Assembly (NCBI RefSeq): GCF_945859705.1
Contig: NC_079135.1
Location: 1,841,001 to 1,905,000 of the forward strand
Length of the DNA stretch: 64,000 nt
Direction of reading: 5' to 3'
From: Episyrphus balteatus
Lineage: Eukaryota; Arthropoda; Insecta; Diptera; Syrphidae
A program made the position numbers and the translations under genes. The notes under the pieces are model-generated. The model was not told the origin of the DNA. It saw only the letters and a list, made by a program, of their open reading frames with translations, and did not search any database. Position 1 is the first letter of the stretch; each line of letters begins with the position of its first letter. Below are positions 48,178 to 60,847 of this stretch, piece by piece.

Positions 48178-48191
48178 CACTAGATGGCGCC
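48178..48191 (+). promoter_or_regulatory. CTCF-like insulator motif
   Basis: CACTAGATGGCGCC matches the core of the CTCF site (AGATGGCGC with the preceding CAC). It lies just outside the left end of the element at 48201. Site identity is by sequence only. Confidence 0.35.
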
Positions 48192-48741
48192 CCCACAGGT
48201 TTAAGGGGGGAAATCCTTCTGGACGACAGCTTTTTCAATAATTTTTTTTGGAAAACTGAAAGCATTTATTGAAATTTTAAAAGTATGTGATATTGTTGAC
48301 ATTATGAAGTATTGATAAAAATTTTTTGAAGTACAAAAAAATAAAATCTGAAATCAAATTGCCCTCCAAAACAAGTATGCAGTTTTGATTGATATGTTAA
48401 GATGCATTTTTAGAAAAAAAATTTTCAAAATCGTTAGAGCCGTTTTTTAAAAAAACTAATTTTTTATAAATAATTTTTTGGAAAAAATGTTTAAAAATAA
48501 AATTGGTATGCCATTTTGTAGAAATCACTAATCAACATCTAAAAACAAAATTTCAACAAAATTAAATGTCCTGTTTTCGAAAATTTGATTTTTCAAAAAA
48601 AAATTTTTCGAAATTTGTTTTTTGGGTTATATTTAAATCGTATAAATGCTTCCTTACAAAAAGTTTCGTTAAAATCGAATAAGCAACTTCGGAGATAATC
48701 GGCTTTGAAAAAAAAACGGTTCTATGGCAGGCACCGTTAAT

Positions 48742-50540
48742 AATGCTCGACTGAAAAGGTAAAGTATTTTATGTCAATTTTGATGATTTTTCAGGAGAGC
48801 AAAAACAAACTTCAAAGCTGCCTCACAAAAATTCTTTCAAGTGTAGACTTAATTGTATAAAACATTTAGATGTCAAATTTTATGATCTTTTTTTTTAAAT
48901 TTATTTCAAAAATATATTTTTAATATTTTTCCCGTTATAAGGAAAAATGTGACTTAAGATAATTTGGCTTTTCTTTAAATTTTATTTTACATTAATTTCC
49001 AAAATCTTAAGTTGAGATAAGATATTTTGTCTCGTGTTTTCAAAGGATGTTTTCAATTCTTATGTCCATTTAAGATGATTCGCGTGTGCAAAAGTGGAAA
49101 AAAAGAGACTTAAGATGATATTTGCTGTTTTTTATTTGAAAAACTTAAAGCCCTTAAAATTAAATAATCACATTTCTTGTTGAGATAAACTTTAAATAAT
49201 GAAAACAAAAAACAAAAAAAAAACTAAATAAAATTAATAGAAATTAAATACTTAAACCAAATTATAAATTCATTAGAAAAAAACAAAGAATATAAAAAAA
49301 ACTGAAACAAAAAACTTAATTTGATTTCCTATAGCATTGTTAATGTGGTCTTAAAATTAAGAAAAAATAATAATTAATGCAAAAATTAGGTCCCGTATTC
49401 TGATTCATCCGGTTCTTCTGATTCATCTGATATGTCTGGGTGAACATCTGGTTGATCATCGGAACGCAGGTTAAGATAAAAGTCGTGAAAATTAGAATTA
49501 ATTAAGTCGAGCATATCAAGAAGATCTTTTTTTTTTTTGCAGAGCTTATTTGAATGGGTTCATCGTATGCAATTTTAGGTAACCATACTTGTAGTTACTT
49601 TGTTAATTCCTCTACCAGAAACTGAAGCTCACTATTAACACCGCTCGTTGCAGGAGTCTCTGGTGGACTTAACTGGTTGCATATTTTTTTTTAATTTACC
49701 GTTCGCAGAATAGCTGCAGCACGCTAGTTTCCATACATTATACCAATAAATCTAAAGAAAAGTATTTTTAAGAATTAATAAATTATGAACTATAAATTTG
49801 AAACAAGAAAGTTTTCTTGTAATTTTAAATTAATTTAACAATAAGTATGTACATACCTTTTTTTGTTGTATGTCTTTAATTTGTTATAGTTAATTAGTCA
49901 ATCCTGGTATAAAAACACTATTTCAAACACTAAATGAAAAAAAACTGATTTATTTACTAACTTCACTAAAATAAAAACGTGCGCACAAATGAAAATTCAG
50001 AGTCAAACTACGCAGAAAAACATCTTATGTTCTTGTTCTTACGAGAATTTTTGTTGGTTTGCAAACGGTAAAATATCCTATGTTTACTTAGGGAGAGAAA
50101 AATTTCAGTTTAAAATTCAAAAAATCATCTTATGCTGACATAAGATGATTTGCCTTTTCACATTTTTTTTGAATTTTTTAAAGTATTTTATCTTATGTCA
50201 ACTTAAGGATGAATTTTGTTTCTGCTTGCACGCGTGAAAATATCTTAAGTCAACATAAGATAATTTAAGATTTCACAAGAATGAAAAAGTCTTAACCCAA
50301 TATAATCTTAAGTCTACACAACACAAAATCTTATGTGGACTTAAGATATTTTACCGCGTGTAAAGATGTGTCTTTTGAACATAAGATGAAATTGTTTTTG
50401 TGCATAAAAAAGCAAAGGAGTGAGATAGAAAGATGCTGATAGACAGAACTGTAGGCCTTTAGAATGGCAATGAGGTTCAACAAAAAAACGCGAAACATCT
50501 TAAGTCGACTTAAGATACTTTACCTTTTCAGTCGAGAATG
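48742..50540. mobile_element. 1.79-kb transposon with 4-bp target duplication and subterminal palindromes
   Basis: The element 48746-50536 has perfect 22-bp inverted ends that begin CTCGACTGAAAAGG. AATG flanks it at 48742-48745 and 50537-50540. The related copy at 53193-53206 reads TTAATACTGATTTTC through the same point, an empty site with one copy of the tetramer. Both subterminal regions carry many CTTAAGAT and ATCTTATGT words, often as palindromes. 4-bp duplications with unfixed sequence occur in Sola and Chapaev-like elements; the assignment is open. Confidence 0.88.
49386..49752 (-). pseudogene. Decayed reading frame inside the 1.79-kb transposon
   Basis: Three minus-strand blocks read like protein in succession. 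Block A (49747-49693) gives IGIMYGN, a stop, then RAAAILRTVN. Block B (49678 down to about 49540) gives LSPPETPATSG, then LQFLVEELTK, a stop, then LPKIAYDEPIQI. Block C (49526-49386) gives DLLDMLDLINSNFHDFYL and an acidic tail with DESEEPDESE before a stop. Frame changes occur at the A-rich runs. It was probably an element-encoded protein, by position and by the absence of any other frame. No domain is recognised and no DDE residues can be assigned. Confidence 0.5.
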
Positions 50541-51330
50541 ATTTTCCAAAAAAAAATTTTCATTAGAAGATAGACCTTAGCTTAACTATCATTTAAATTT
50601 TTTTAACAAAATCGTTGGAGCCGTTTTCGAGATATTTCAATTTTACTAAAATCGGTATATGACAAGTACCGTTATTTTTGGTAGAAAAAAATTAATTCCA
50701 AAAAACCCTTTTTAGAGTCGCCAAATAACGCTACATACCAAGTTTGACATTAATCGGTCCATCCGTTTAGGCTGTAGCTCCTTATACAGACAGACAGACA
50801 GACGGACTTCCGGGACCCACTTTTTTGGCATTGTCTACCATCGTAATGTCATGGAAAAATGTTATCTCAACTTTTTGTTTTTGTTCGAATGCATAACTTG
50901 ATATAGTACCTATATCGCAAGTAAAAAGTGTAAAATAAAAATTAGATACCATAAAAACGAAAAATCACAATGTTTTTTTATAAAAAAAATGTAAAAAAAA
51001 ATATTTATTGTAAAAATTATATTGAATTTTATGTTCATGCAATAACCAATAAATTAAAGAGTAATTTATTTCAGGTCGATAGCTTCATTAGTTTTTGAGT
51101 TACGTTGCACGGCGCGGGAAACAACGCGTTTCGAGGAAAAATCGTTTAGAGTTTTCGTTTTCGTACTGTGGTAGGTTCGGAGGGCATGGGTTTCGAGTCT
51201 ATCTAGGGGCTTTTGAAGCTTCATTTGAGGCTTAGACCACTGAAAATAGTTTCTTCGGTTGATAAATGAATATATTAGGCAAACAAAATTAATGCAAAAA
51301 TAAAAATTTCCAGAGGGATTTCCCCCCTAA

Positions 51331-52889
51331 AAGTTTTTTATCATTTGAAATAGGTATGTGTTGACTTATAAATCCATTTTTTTGATATAGCCTTCAATCA
51401 AAATTTTTTGATGAGGTTTTTGTCTACATGAAACAACGTTTTCAAAAATTTATAAACCATTTTGCTGGGACCCTAACGCCCCAATGATTTTAACGAATAC
51501 ATATTTAAGTTCAAAAAAGTTTGAACCATTTTGTTAAAATAAAGCAAACCCATTTTTAAAAAATCATTTTTTTTTTTAAATTTTTAAGAAAATTTCAATA
51601 TTTAAAGTTATAATTTGGTTGGTAATGATAAAGTACTCAAATGCCATATAGATTGTTTAGCAATGAACTTTTTTTTCAAATTATTTAATATTTAAATACC
51701 AAGTACTTATGTATTTTCTTTCAAGCTAGAATAACATAGAATTTTATATTATCTTAATGTAAAATAAATAACCCTATGTAAACCCATGCAGAAAATAAAA
51801 TGTCCAAAACAAACAAAAATACAAACTTTTTTCTGTTTATTTTATGGAAATTACATGTTTTAATTTCCGATGAATTCTGTCTATCTGTCAAATCAATCAA
51901 AATTTTGCTTTCAAGTAATAAATCATTTTATATTTCATAGAAAAACATAATGACCTTCAGTTAAAACCTTTAAAATTGAATGTTGGGTTCAATTTCAGTT
52001 ATGGTTTCCTGTTAAAATAATGATATGGGTCATTAGTCGCACAAACTTGTGACTTGTGATGTTTTTCTTTGGGGTTAACGAGAGAGTAGATTTGACCAAA
52101 GCTTTACCCAAAAATATATATTACCCATCTCCATAATATCTATATAATCCTTTTTGAAATTTAAGCAAACTTACATACCATTTAAATATTGTTAAGAAAA
52201 TTACCCAAATTTATTTGGAAAAAAAGACTAAAAAGGCTTTATTTCCTTTATATTTTGTTCTTTGAAAATAAATCACGTTTGTTTCAAATTTTAAAAACTG
52301 ATTCAAAACTTTTTCTTAAGAAATTCAATTCAAAGAGAAATAAAGCATAAAATCACGTATAATTGAAAACAGGACGAAATATTTCTTAGAAATACATAGA
52401 AGGCATAAGAAAAACACAAACTGTCCTGAGGGGAAATAAAAACAACAAATTGTTGAAAAGATGTTGTTTTAAATGAATATGAATATACACAGATTTATTC
52501 AATTGTTTTGAAAATTGTTGAAAATATCACAATTTTACCTGCCCTTTGGGCAAAATTGTTTGCAGTTTTATTTTTGGGCTCCATCTTAAAAATAAGGATA
52601 AATCCTTTCTTGTAATTCTATGGAAATGGATAACAGAAAACCCCCAATTATATTATGACGAATGTGAAAAAGTATAGAAGACAGAGAATGTGAAGAATCA
52701 AGACAAATAACTTTAACAATTTTGAATTTTTCAATAAAACGCTAATACTGTAGTGGTCGAAAGAAGGGAGTGAAACAATAGGCACAAACAAGTTAAAACA
52801 AATATTTTTTTAAAGAGGAGTAGGTAAGTTGTAGATATAATGAAATAACTTTAAGTTTTAAATATAAAAGCTATAAAAATAATGCAAAT
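51331..52889. other. Intergenic, nothing recognised
   Basis: AT-rich without a convincing frame, element end or repeat. Confidence 0.35.
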
Positions 52890-54530
52890 AATGCATTTTT
52901 ATAAAAAAAATTTTCATAATTTGTTGAAAAAAATTTAAAAATAAAATTTGTATGCCATTTTGTAGAAATCACTTATCTACATCTAAAACCAAAATTTCAA
53001 AAACATTAAATGTCCGGTTTTCGAAAATTTGATTTAAAAAAAAAAATTTCAAAATTTTTTTTAAAATCCAAAAATTTTTTTTTTTTAAATTTTATTTTTG
53101 GCTTTTGCTTTTGTATAAAAGTTTTCGTTGAAATACAATTAGCAGTTTAGCAGAAAATCAGTTTTGAAAAAAGCGGTTCTATGGCAGGTACCCTTAATAC
53201 TGATTTTCAAAAAAAAATTTTTCATCAAAAGATAGATCTTGTTTAAAAACTATCATCTGAATTTTTCTAACAAAATCGTTGGAGCCGTTTTCGAGAAAAT
53301 TAAACTTTTCCGAAATTACACGGTGTTACAAAAATGAGGTTTCAAAATATACGCGGGCGGAGACCTATCAGGTTTTGTAGAGCTAGTCGCACTGATTACG
53401 AAACGGTATTTGAAAATCCCCTAACACTCCCAAAACCTGAAGGTCCAAAAAACCGGGCAAAAAACGGTTTTTTGGACCTTCACAGATTGAAAAAATTCTA
53501 GCTTCGTCAATTTTTTACCCATTTTCGATTTTTTTTACAGTTTCTGATAGAAGATAAATATACCTTTTCAACAATGTATAAAATATATAACTCGGTTAAA
53601 CTTTTTAGAATTTATAAGCTGTTTTTTTTTTTTTTTTTTTAACTATTTAACGCAATTCAAACACGGCCTAAAATTCACAGTCTGGACAAAAATAGTATAA
53701 AATGAGTTTTAAAAATTTTTTTTCGCCTATTTTTAACTTTGAAATCGATTATTTCAAAAACTATTGGTTATATTATATTGATTTTTTGATTGAATTAGAA
53801 TCAAATGTACAATTTTGACTTTCGGAAATGGTAAAATTTATTACTGTAAGTGTTGCCGTTGTTTTTTAATAATTTTTTTTTATTTTGATAATTTTTTTTT
53901 AGAAAAATGCCCCTCCCACCTAAACGGGGAGAGATACAACCCTCTCCCAAAGAAAAAAATTTTTGTATTGAGCTCCTCTACAAAAACCCGTTATCAAATC
54001 CTGGTGCCCAAGTTATCCTACTACGTGCCGAAACAACATTTTTGTTCTATACCTAAAAGTTCGAATTTCTGTATCTGGGTTGAAATCGAAAAATTTTTTT
54101 TTCTAAGCCAATTTTGAAGTGATTTTCATAAAAAATACCTCGATTGATTAGGAAATGTTGTTTTGAAAACATATACTTTAAATTGATGCCGAAGTTGGGC
54201 AAATGACGAAAAAAATGTAATTTTTGAACTTTGACAGCTTATTAATTCTAAGTGGTTTAACCGAGTTACATGTTTTACACATTGAAAATCGGTAAAAAAT
54301 TGAAGAAGCTAGAATTTTTTCAATGGGTGAAGGTCCAAAAAACCGTTTTTTGCCCGTAACTCCAGATTTTGGGGGTGTTACGGGATTTTCAAATACCGTT
54401 TCGTAATCAGTGCGACTTGTTCTACAAAACCTGATAGGTCTCCGCCCGCGTATATTTTGAGTGTTACACCGTGTTATTATATCACAGGTCCAAAAACCTA
54501 AAGTAAGTACCTATATCGCAAGTAAAAAAG
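52890..54530. mobile_element. GGGGGGAAATCC-end family, copy C, split by a palindromic element
   Basis: The left part 52890-53318 aligns with 48480-48741 followed by 50541-50640 of copy B. After the insertion at 53319-54473 the family sequence resumes (ATATCAC(A/T)GGTCC) and reaches the ACCTATATCGCAAGTAAAAA block at about 54509-54529. The part with the CCGGAAGTCC block has been lost by deletion. Confidence 0.65.
53316..54476. mobile_element. CACGGTG-end palindromic element with TTA duplication
   Basis: The element 53319-54473 (1155 bp) begins CACGGTGT and ends ACACCGTG, and TTA flanks it on both sides. Arms of about 240-310 bp mirror each other. They share TACGCGGGCGGAGACC, ACGAAACGGTATTTG and GGTCCAAAAAACCG. 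The empty site deduced from copy A (CGAAATGAGTATATG) has the length expected for a 3-bp duplication. TTA fits PIF/Harbinger (TWA); CAC ends and 3 bp also fit CACTA elements. The frame at 53815-54117 is in the spacer and is not a gene. Confidence 0.8.
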
Positions 54531-56768
54531 AAATTCTTGCTAACAAAATTTGGTAGAATAAAAATATTAAAACCAAAAGTTGAAAGTCTAAAATCGGATC
54601 AGTCTAAAAAAGTGTACAATACTTTTTCCTCTGAAGAATTTTGTAGGTTTTAATTTTTTTTTTGGAAAAAAAATAATCTTTTTCAAACGATTACCATAAA
54701 TGAAATTTTCATGAATCAAAGAAAAAAAAAAAACAAAAATAAAAACATTATGTTGTTTTGGGTGCCATTGACAATGATTGAAAATTCTAAAATTAAATAG
54801 AAGAACATCATAATATCAATCACGAAACAGAATAAAAATAAACTCTCCGGAAACAGATACGAAATCACCAGGGAATGTCAGAAATGTTTATAAATCCAAA
54901 AATAAAAATAATAAAGAAACCAAAATTTTTTTAGGATTCACAATGGTGATAGTATTTTCCTTCTTATTCTATTTTTTTTGCAATAATTTGAAAATTCATG
55001 GTCTTGAAATCAACTCCTGGGCAAAAATAATTCCCATTTGCTTGCTTATCTTTGCAAGAGCAAAAAAGAAAAACCAAAACTCACAACATAAATTCTGTCC
55101 TCAAAAGGTTTTCCAAGATTGATATCTATCACGCCTCGCAAAAAAAATATTCATGAATCTTTTTTTAGTTGTGTCTATTTAACTGTGAATTAAATTAAAT
55201 GCTTTTAATGGATTTATAGATTTTTGAATTTAGACACAATAAAGCTTCCTAATTTATTCAGCAGATGTCTACGATGGGGAATAAAATTATACCCATCTCC
55301 TAAATATATCTTACCTATACCCAAACCTATTAAACTTTGAACTTGAAACTCAAAGAAAAATTATTCTTTATTTGCTTTTTTTCAATTAGCAATAAGAAAT
55401 TTTCAATTAATGGAATATGCAGCTGCAAATTGTGAATAAATAATTTTATTTATTTGGAGTCTTAAATTTATAAAACGAGTCATGGGCAATGTGGAAAAAA
55501 GATTATTCAACATTTTTAAGAGATTAACACAATTTAAGAGTTGAGGAAATAAATTACCACACAATTAGCAAAATTATTAATTTTAATGGACTGATTAATG
55601 AAAAAGGATAAATTTTGAGCTTTTAGCAATATTTAGTGCCACAAACGGAAAAACTAAAAAGTCAGAAAAAAAAAATAATAAATTAATTTTACCATAACCA
55701 AAGTTTCCCTGAAAAAATCTTCTTCGGTTTTTTACTTTTTGTAGCACAAACAAACTATTCAAGTGCTGCCTTTGATCTTTGAGAATTGTTCAATTTTGGT
55801 ACAATTTTACTTAAGTAATATAAATGAATAACTAATTGAACTTGATTCAAGTAAATAACATCCTTGTTGTATTCGTCCACTTGTTAACAATTTAAGGATT
55901 TTCTTTTTTCTGAGAAACTAGGAAAAATTATAAATTCTGTTTTGACATTTTTAGTGACACTCATGAAAAGTAAGATATATTTTTAAAGTGCTTTTCAGTT
56001 CATCCACTCTCCTCGATTTATTTGTATCATTTAATTCTCTAGTTGCAACTGAAGCGTAAAAAGGTCGAAGATAAGCCCTTTTGGTCTGCTGATAAAAAGA
56101 ATGGACCAGGAGAAAACAATCTTTGAGGGTTTTTCTCATTTTGTTAAGCTGTATCTTTTAAGTAAGGAGGTATCCTTTGTATGTGTTTATTTATGCCTAA
56201 AAATGTAAAGTACTGTTTCAAAAATGCTTCTTATTATCCACAAAAACTTCTAAGTTAAATCCTAGGTTCTTGAGACAATTGTCAAATTTTTCAAAATTTC
56301 TGGTTATAACACAAAAAATAGGCTATGCAAAAATTGAATTCTCATTAGTATTGTATAATTTTTAACGGGAATTAAAGAATGAACATTTTTTATTTCCACA
56401 TCACTGTACGTACAGTATTTTACTTTTTTTCCAACAGAGAGGAAAATATTTTGAGAGATATTTTACATTGTAGACGATAGAGTCCTCATTTCTATCTCGA
56501 TAAATACTCACACAAGCGAAATTTTGTTACACAATCCATTTAGAATATCAAAACAAAAACCAGTTAGATAAATAAGTTGACTGTTGAACTGATGATCAGG
56601 AAAATAAAGTTAAAAGTGATGATATAAAACACACGATTGGGTCACATTTTCCTTAAGATCTTTAAATTTGTCAATGTGTTGGAGGTATAGTTTAAGAAAA
56701 ATAAATACATCCTTATTAATATAAATTAAATTTTGTTCTTTGAAGAAGTTTTGGAAGATTTAATGCTC
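54531..56768. other. Intergenic, nothing recognised
   Basis: AT-rich. The minus-strand frame at 55951-56139 is slightly less biased in composition but has no recognisable domain, start context or splice partners. Confidence 0.35.
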
Positions 56769-56910
56769 TAAGGTCCAATTTATTCACACTCCATTAAATT
56801 TAAAGTCACCATTAAAAAAGGGAAATTTTAAAATTTGTATGCGATTTGACAGTTTTATAATTTTTAATGGAGCCTTTAAAAATAATGGAGAGTGAATAAA
56901 TTGGGCCTAA
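56769..56910. mobile_element. 136-bp PIF/Harbinger-type MITE, copy 2
   Basis: The element 56772-56907 runs from GGTCCAATTTATTCAC to GTGAATAAATTGGGCC and is flanked by TAA on both sides. It matches 20007-20142 in length and almost base for base. Confidence 0.88.
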
Positions 56911-57153
56911 GTATGATAAAGGAATATCAAAAAACATTACAATTAAAAAAAATAAAACTTGTTCTAAAAATATACCTAATAACGTCTCTTTAAATGGTTT
57001 TGAAATACGCTATATAATATCATGTATAAAAAAAATATATTTGAAATAAAACCTTAAAAATCTCTATTTTTTAAATATTTATAAACATTTTTAAGCTCTT
57101 AAAATAAATGTGGTTAAAAAAAAAAATGATCCATGTTCTAAGTTTTAATTCTT

Positions 57154-57700
57154 TTAAGGGGGGGAAATCCCTCTGGAAATTTTTATTTTTGCATTAATTT
57201 TTGTTTTTCCTCGAAACGCGTTTTTTTCCGCGCCGTGCAACGTAACTCAAAAACTAATGAAGCTATCGACTTGAAATAAATTGCAAATTACTCTTTAATT
57301 TCTTGGCCATTGCATGAACCTAAAAGTTCAATAAAATTTTTACAATAAATATTTTTTTTAACAATTTGTATATAAGAAAGCATTGTGTTTTTTCGTTTTT
57401 TTGGTATCTAATTTTTATTTTACACTTTTTTTTTTACTAAATTTAGGTTCACGCAATGCGTATAAATATATTTTATTGGAAAAAAATTTGGTTTATGATT
57501 ATAAATAATTTTCTGGACCTGGGCAATGCACGGCGCAAACTCGAGGCGTCGTCAACTTTAAAGAGCTGTAGTGCCGCCATTATGTTATTTTTTTGTTCTT
57601 CAAAAAAATTGTATCAATACTTCATAATATCAATAATATCATATTCTTTTCCAAATTTCAATAAATGGTGAACATTTCAATAAATGGTGAACATTTTTTT
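57154..57700. repeat. GGGGGGAAATCC-end family, copy D
   Basis: It starts TTAAGGGGGGG and GAAATCCCTCTGGA and follows the right part of copy B in reverse, including CGCGCCGTGCAACGTAACTC. It ends with TATCAATACTTCATAAT and TTTCAATAAATGG, which match the other end of copy B. The middle differs. TTTCAATAAATGGTGAACA is duplicated in tandem at about 57656-57693. Confidence 0.65.
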
Positions 57701-58080
57701 ATTATTTGGGATATACTATCCACATATCAATTAATTTATTTTAAAACATTGATTTTGTTACTAAACAGACAAGCAGTTTCTTACAAAAAGATTATTGCAG
57801 TTACGCCAACCAGTAAAACTGAGAAATATTTTGATGTAAAGTCTAAAAAAGACAAGTGTAAGACTATTTAATTGTCCACCAAATAAAAGTTAAATGAATG
57901 TGTCCCACTGTCATTCTTTTGTAACTTTTATTTAAGGTAAATGTTATTTTAATTATTATTGACATACAGTCGACTCCCCTTAAGTCAATCTTACTTTAAG
58001 TGGAATTTCCCTCTAACTGAATTTTTTTCACCATTTTTAGTTAGAAAATGTTTGATGTAAAAAGATAATTTTAATTTCTC

Positions 58081-59069
58081 TAAGGCCCAATTTATTGACT
58101 CTCCATTAAACTTAAATCGCCATTAAAAAAGGGAATTTTAAAATTAAAAACCAATTTTGTTTAATTCAGTCTCTTTTAAGGATTTTTTTGAAGTTTGGCA
58201 TCATTAACTAATTGAGCATTAAATTTAAAAGTAGTTTTAGTTAAAACACCAAATTCGACCTTTTAAGATTGATTTTTAGAGCTAATGGAGGTTTTAAACA
58301 GAATTTCTATTTATTCACTCTCCATTAGTGTCAAATGTCATTTCATTTAAATGAGCTAAAGAATTATTAAAAAAACATCACAATTATGAAAAAAGTACAG
58401 ACTAGAACTTTTTGTAGGTATACACACATGCATTTGTACCATAAAAAAGAACAAAATTCAAAGAAATTAATTGTCTACTTCGCACAGATAATACTAGATC
58501 TACTAGATTATATTCTCCACTTTAAAACTAATCATTTTTGAGATGCTGCATAATACATACATAACATACATAACATTGCAATTGAAGCCATGAGAAGAAG
58601 AGATATAAAGCTTACTTCTAAACCAATTACACGAGATGAATGCCGATAACACATAAATTTAAGTTGTTATTTGACACCGATGGACAAAATTAAAAATTTC
58701 ACTTTACTCCTTCTTCTCATGGTTTCAATTGTAGGTTGTAGCATTCTTTGGTTACCACTGGTATATCGTTAATCTCTTGCATTTTCTGGCGTTTTCAGCT
58801 GCAAAATACTTACGGGTCTTAGTTTGGTCAATTTGACAAAATTGTAGCTTTTGACAGATTATTTTTCAAACAAAATAAAAAATCCCTAGGATATTTTTAA
58901 CAGGGTTTTAAATTTAAAGTTTCCATTAAAAGTAAGGACTTTAACTAAAGAAGAGTGAATTAAATGAATTTTTAATGATGTATACTTAAAGGCGACAATA
59001 GTTTAACGAGGCCGTTAACTAAAGCGATAAATTTCAAAATTTAATGGAGGCTCAATAAATTGGCCCTAA
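58081..59069. mobile_element. PIF/Harbinger-type element, long form, copy 2
   Basis: The element 58084-59066 (983 bp) has ends GGCCCAATTTATT and AATAAATTGGCCC and TAA on both sides. It is about 95% identical by eye to 18941-20003 and lacks several short segments present there, such as the AT-rich stretch after TCATTTCATTTA. Confidence 0.85.
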
Positions 59070-60742
59070 GTCGAATTTTCTTCTAACAAATGTTCATGTT
59101 CTGTTTAAATTGAACTTAAAGAGAGTCGACTGTAATTGGTTTTGGATTTTGTTTTAAATTAATTAAAAAAAACGCTTTTTTCAGAATACGTAATTACCAC
59201 CCGTAATAACCTATTCAAAGAGAAAATCATTGTTATATGAATTTTCTCTTTATTATAGAAGCTACGAAATTTGTGTGATCAAAAGATTTGAACACAAATT
59301 TGAAATAGATTCGCAAAGGTTCCGTAAGCAAATACCCTACCTAAAAGTCACTTATTTTTAATCCCACCCGTGACAGTAGAAAATAACCAATTTTTGTTTA
59401 AAGATTGAACCTATGTACATACCTAATTCATTTTACTATTTTAAACAAGCCCTACAAAAACCCACCAAAGGCACATAAAAGTTTTGTTTTATTTGTTTAT
59501 CTTAAAGTTTTGCAAATAACGAAACTTTAACACCATAAGTGTACAAGATTGTAAAAAAAAAATTTGTCAATGCAAAATCAAGCTATTTTTGACTAAAATT
59601 AAGTTTTGCAAAAAAGTGGAATTATTTCATTAATTTCCAAATTCAGAATAAACCTTTGATAGAGTAAGAGACTGTACTCGACCTTTCTAAAGTAACTTAT
59701 TCACAAGTATTCAGACATTAGAAGGCCATTAAACATCATCCATAATCTGCTCACAATTTTTGTTGTTGAAATTATAAATGCTTATATGTAAATTAGTTCT
59801 AACGGTGTCACGTCCTTATATATATTTTTATTTAATAAACAATCACTGAAAGTAACCATTAACGTATTTTTCCCACAAAACCACATTTTGGCTCATTTCC
59901 GTTTGATGTTATCCTTCCAACTGGAAATTCAAAATTTAAAGGAGTGAACCACATTTTTCGTTTTTTTTTTTTTTTTTTATCTTTCCCACAAGTGCGTTGA
60001 AGCTTTATTTTCATCAGATACTTTAAGATATAGGAACGCACAAAAAAAAAAAAAAAAACAAAAAAGGCCAAACAGAAAAAAAAAGTTGGTATACAAGGCA
60101 ATCAGAGTAAAAGAAGTTTTGTAAGTCCCTTCGACCTTTATTTTTTTCTTTTAGAATTCCAGACATATTGGGGATGTTTGGTAAAAAAAATAAAAAAAAA
60201 CAAAAACACCTTTCATTGTTTATTTTAGAAAATTCTTGGACCATGATATGGAAAAGATACAACAACTAATTTTTTTTTTTTGTTGCTTTGTGTTTTTTTG
60301 TGGGTAAGTGTTTGGGGGTGTGATGTATGTGTGAAAATGAAAATTTTGCAATTAATTCCAAAAATAAATTTGAAAAGGGCTTGTTTTTTTTGTATTTTTG
60401 TTATTTTTGTTTAATTATATTAATTGGATGGAAATAAAAAGTTTTGAAATTAACTGATGCAAAAAGACAAAAGATACTTTTAATTAAGACTTCCCCTATA
60501 AACACACTGACAGGTTTTTATCTTGCCAGTACCAGTTAAAATTGTGACACACTGAATTAACAATACAATACAAAACGCACAAACGCAAACAAAAGTATCT
60601 TACGTCTTTTTGTGGTTGTATCTCTTCATGAGTTTTGGTTTCAATTTCACTCTTGGTTTCGTAAAAAAAGCAACATTACTTGCAGACAATATGAGACCAG
60701 GAAAAAGGGCCCCAACAAATACACCCTCTTTCACTTTTTTGC
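59070..60742. other. Upstream DNA of the retinin-like gene
   Basis: AT-rich with long A/T runs (59960-59979, 60041-60059). No other gene was recognised. The frames at 59859-60265 cross these runs. Confidence 0.35.
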
Positions 60743-60780
60743 TATAAAAGCTGCGAATTTCAATAGAAATGACATCAGTA
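60743..60780 (+). promoter_or_regulatory. TATA box and initiator of the retinin-like gene
   Basis: TATAAAAG at 60743-60750 lies 34 bases before the A of ATCAGTA (60774-60780), which matches the fly initiator TCA(G/T)TY at five of six positions. This predicts a start at 60777 and a 71-nt leader before the ATG at 60848. The strong TATA box suits a stage-specific gene; the timing is inferred. Confidence 0.7.
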
Positions 60781-60847
60781 TCTGTTTTCGTTTCTTTGGA
60801 ACATCAAGTCAACAAAAAAAAAAAAAAACAAAAAAATACATCTCAAA

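Larger units (their letters stand above)
48201..51330. mobile_element. GGGGGGAAATCC-end element, copy B, split by an insertion
   Basis: Ends TTAAGGGGGGAAATCC (48201) and GGATTTCCCCCCTAA (51330) are inverted repeats. Removing the insertion at 48746-50536 leaves about 1.34 kb. It holds the ACTTCCGGGACCCAC block with GACAGACAGACAGAC next to it (50790-50825) and the CACGGCGCGGGAAA block (51108-51122). No coding frame was seen. Other copies are at 21160, 52890 and 57154. The superfamily is open, because no clear target duplication could be read. Confidence 0.72.

Noticed and set aside
48201..51330. TTAA at the left end read as a piggyBac target
   Set aside because: The right end is followed by TAAAAG without TTAA, so no TTAA duplication exists.
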